This document shows, one piece after another, positions 61,814-64,000 of a stretch of DNA of 64,000 bases. How positions within the stretch are numbered: position 1 is the stretch's first letter; each line of letters starts with the position of its first letter. The stretch covers positions 1-64,000 of the forward strand of contig NZ_CP030828.1 of the NCBI RefSeq assembly GCF_003597675.1. Direction: 5' to 3'. This DNA comes from Neorhizobium sp. NCHU2750. GTDB lineage: Bacteria > Pseudomonadota > Alphaproteobacteria > Rhizobiales > Rhizobiaceae. The notes under the pieces were generated by a model that searched no databases, was not told the DNA's origin, and saw only the letters and a list, made by a program, of their open reading frames with translations. The position numbers and the translations under genes are program-made.

Positions 61814-63346
61814 ATGAGCGAATTTCTTCTTGAGATGAAGAACATCTCCAAGAGCTTCTCCGGCGTGAAGGCCCTGGACGGCATTCATCTGCAGGTCCGT
61901 CGCGGAGAATGCGTCGGTCTCTGCGGCGAAAACGGCGCCGGAAAATCGACGTTGATGAAGGTCCTGTCGGCCGTTCATCCCTACGGCTCCTGGGAGGGTG
62001 AAATCCTCTGGGAAGGCCACGAACTCAAGGCGACATCGATCCGTGAGACGGAGAAGGCGGGTATCGTCATCATCCATCAGGAACTGATGATGGTGCCGCA
62101 TCTTTCCGTGGCCGAGAATATCTTTCTCGGCTCCGAAATCAGCAATCACGGCTTTCTCGACTATGACGCGATGAATGCCCGTGCGCAGGAACTGCTCGCC
62201 AAGCTCAATGTCCACGACATCAACCCGGCGCTGCCGGTCCTCAACTATTCCGGCGGCAAGCAGCAGCTTATCGAGATCGCCAAGGCGCTCAACAAGAATG
62301 CCAAGCTTCTGATTCTGGATGAGCCGACTTCGGCACTGACATCCACCGAAATCCGCACCCTGCTAAACCTGATCAAGCAGTTCAAGGCTGAGGGCATGGC
62401 CTGCGTCTACATTTCGCACAAACTCGACGAGGTGGCCGAGATCGCCGATACGGTCACCGTCATTCGCGACGGAACGCATATTGCGACGAAGCCTATCGGA
62501 GAGCTGAGCACCAGCAGCATCGTGACGATGATGGTCGGTCGCGAAATGAAAAATCTCTATCCCAAGGAAGATCATGCGATTGGCGATGTCGTTCTGGAGG
62601 CCCGCAACATCTCATGCTGGGATGTTACCAATCCAGACCGGAAGGTCGTTGATGATGTGTCGTTTGAGATCCGCAAGGGCGAGATTCTCGGCATAGCCGG
62701 TCTGGTCGGCGCCGGCCGTACCGAACTGGTGTCGACCCTGTTCGGAGCCTATCCCAGCACCCATAAGGGAAGCGTTCATCTCGACGGCAAGGAGGTGACG
62801 ATCAGGTCGCCGCGCGATGCCGTCAAGGCCGGCATTTGCATGGTGCCGGAGGATCGCAAGCGCAGCGGCATCCTGCCCATTCTTGGCGTGGGGCACAACA
62901 TGACCGTCTCGGTGCTCGACCGCTTCGCCGGGCTGGGGCTCATCGATGAGCATGCGGAGCTTGCGCAGATCCAGGCGGAGATCGTGCGGCTGAAGATCAA
63001 GACTGCCGATCCAATGTTGCCGATCGCTGCCCTGTCGGGCGGTAACCAGCAGAAGGCCGTGCTCTCCAAGATGATGTTGCCGGAACCGCGCATCCTCATT
63101 CTCGACGAGCCGACGAGAGGCGTCGATGTCGGTGCCAAGTACGAGATCTACAAACTGATTTTTGCTCTCGCCAAGGCCGGCGTGGCGGTACTGATGGTGT
63201 CATCCGAACTGCCCGAAGTCCTCGGTATTTCCGACCGCGTTCTCGTCATCGGCGAAGGACGGCTGCGCGGCGATTTCGTCAATGACAACCTGACCCAGGA
63301 ACAAGTGTTGGCTGCTGCCTTGGGCCAGGCCGCTCAGGTGGCCTGA
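61814..63346 (+). CDS. xylG: D-xylose-type ABC transporter ATP-binding protein
   Basis: 510-residue tandem sugar ATPase. Domain 1 has Walker [22 protein letters not shown] (near 36-56), signature [15 protein letters not shown] and Walker [13 protein letters not shown]. Domain 2 has [20 protein letters not shown] in place of a canonical Walker A, as is normal for the second domain in this family. Its signature is [15 protein letters not shown] and its Walker [34 protein letters not shown] is the XylG-type insertion. Confidence 0.95.
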   Translation: MSEFLLEMKNISKSFSGVKALDGIHLQVRRGECVGLCGENGAGKSTLMKVLSAVHPYGSWEGEILWEGHELKATSIRETEKAGIVIIHQELMMVPHLSVAENIFLGSEISNHGFLDYDAMNARAQELLAKLNVHDINPALPVLNYSGGKQQLIEIAKALNKNAKLLILDEPTSALTSTEIRTLLNLIKQFKAEGMACVYISHKLDEVAEIADTVTVIRDGTHIATKPIGELSTSSIVTMMVGREMKNLYPKEDHAIGDVVLEARNISCWDVTNPDRKVVDDVSFEIRKGEILGIAGLVGAGRTELVSTLFGAYPSTHKGSVHLDGKEVTIRSPRDAVKAGICMVPEDRKRSGILPILGVGHNMTVSVLDRFAGLGLIDEHAELAQIQAEIVRLKIKTADPMLPIAALSGGNQQKAVLSKMMLPEPRILILDEPTRGVDVGAKYEIYKLIFALAKAGVAVLMVSSELPEVLGISDRVLVIGEGRLRGDFVNDNLTQEQVLAAALGQAAQVA

Positions 63347-63380
63347 CAAATACGGCCATGGCTGTGGAAGGCGTTTCAAT

Positions 63381-64000
63381 ATGACTGGCAATACTTTCCG
63401 AAAATTTCTTTCCGAAAACAAGATCGTTGCCCTGCTGATCGTGGTTTGCCTGATCTGGGCATTGTTCGGCTACCTGACCTATAGTCCGGATACCGGCGTT
63501 TCCGGCTTTCTGACGGCACGCAACTTTTCAAACCTGCTTCGCCAGATGGCGATAACGGGCATACTCGCGGCAGCAATGGTGTTTGTTATCGTTGCGGGCG
63601 AAATCGATCTCTCCGTCGGTTCACTGCTTGGCCTGCTTGGCGGCATAGCGGCTATTCTGGACGCGATCTATGGGTGGCCGTTGGCGGGGACGATCGCTTT
63701 CGTACTCATTGCGGGCGCTGCTTTCGGTCTGCTGAACGGCTGGATGACCGCCTATCTGGGCATTCCGTCGTTCATTGTGACCCTCGGAGGGCAGCTCGCC
63801 TTTCGAGGTGCGGTGCTCGGGCTCACCGGCGGCATCACGATTGCCCCCGTATCTCCAAGCCTGCGCTATGTCGGGCAGGGCTACCTGCCGGGCTGGCTCG
63901 GCAATGGATGCGCCATCCTGCTGTTCGCTGTCCTGCTTGTGATGGCTTTCAGGACGCGGCGCAAGCGTCTTCAGCATAGTCTGCGCGTGCCGACGATAAC
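63381..64000 (+). CDS. xylH: D-xylose-type ABC transporter permease, truncated by the window end
   Basis: The first 206 codons of a sugar permease of the BPD_transp_2 family; the frame is still open at the window edge. Hydrophobic segments are visible (IVALLIVVCLIWALFGYL; MAITGILAAAMVFVIVAGEI) and the family motif EIDLSVGSLLGLLGG is intact, followed by GLLNGWMTAYLGIPSFIVTL. ATG 63381 is 34 bp after xylG. The missing part would carry the remaining helices. Confidence 0.93.
   Translation, partial: MTGNTFRKFLSENKIVALLIVVCLIWALFGYLTYSPDTGVSGFLTARNFSNLLRQMAITGILAAAMVFVIVAGEIDLSVGSLLGLLGGIAAILDAIYGWPLAGTIAFVLIAGAAFGLLNGWMTAYLGIPSFIVTLGGQLAFRGAVLGLTGGITIAPVSPSLRYVGQGYLPGWLGNGCAILLFAVLLVMAFRTRRKRLQHSLRVPTI

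Noticed and set aside
1..64000. CRISPR arrays, tRNA or rRNA genes, insertion sequences, prophage
   Set aside because: No regular spaced repeats, no cloverleaf or rRNA-like sequence, and no transposase, integrase or phage motifs were recognised on reading. Short RNA genes could still be missed without a covariance search.

Overview
The window looks like the start of a secondary replicon (megaplasmid or chromid) of a Rhizobiaceae-type alphaproteobacterium. It opens at the first base of repA of a complete repABC replication/partition operon, which is restricted to Alphaproteobacteria and typical of Rhizobium/Agrobacterium plasmids. The other genes are the transport and catabolic functions that such replicons carry. 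I recognise no tRNA, rRNA, CRISPR array, insertion sequence or phage gene.

Layout. (1) 1-3799: repA, repB, an antisense RNA on the opposite strand, and repC. (2) 3981-5048: a beta-propeller lactonase. (3) 5095-24425: genes for uptake and oxidation of an amino compound. They comprise a polar amino-acid ABC importer, FAD-dependent amine-type oxidases, two DUF861 cupins, two aldehyde dehydrogenases, an ArgE-like deacetylase, two hydroxy-acid dehydrogenases, two GNAT acetyltransferases, an XRE-cupin regulator with twin operators, and a five-PAS GGDEF-EAL protein. (4) 24755-32824: a HAD hydrolase, a peptide-type ABC importer with fused ATPases, an Lrp/AsnC regulator and another FAD oxidoreductase, linked by GCAT-N3-ATGC operator-like sites. 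(5) 32998-38549: a Cache-domain histidine kinase, a NarL-type response regulator, a perfect NarL 7-2-7 palindrome, and a three-gene TRAP transporter whose large subunit has an FG-repeat tail. (6) 38757-38930: on the minus strand, four tandem hairpins each showing CCUCCUCCC in the loop, which I read as a cuckoo (CcsR-like) small-RNA array. This is the most interesting item in the window. (7) 39217-45258: an IclR regulator and a D-galactonate operon (dgoK, dgoT, dgoA, dgoD, 2-hydroxyacid dehydrogenase) with a recognisable promoter and operators. (8) 45719-50119: a LysE exporter, a large AAA-LuxR regulator and a LysR regulator. (9) 50408-54093: a three-subunit periplasmic GMC dehydrogenase (triheme cytochrome c, Tat small subunit, FAD/3Fe-4S large subunit). 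(10) 54438-60179: an amidase, then adhE and uxaB on the minus strand. (11) 60733-64000: a xylose-type ABC importer, xylF-xylG-xylH, with xylH running off the window.

The shared theme is scavenging of plant or soil compounds: sugar acids (galactonate, tagaturonate), pentoses, polyols or sugars oxidised in the periplasm, and amines or amino acids. Most clusters carry their own regulator with a nearby palindrome. Product names come from motif recognition and gene context only; no database search was possible.
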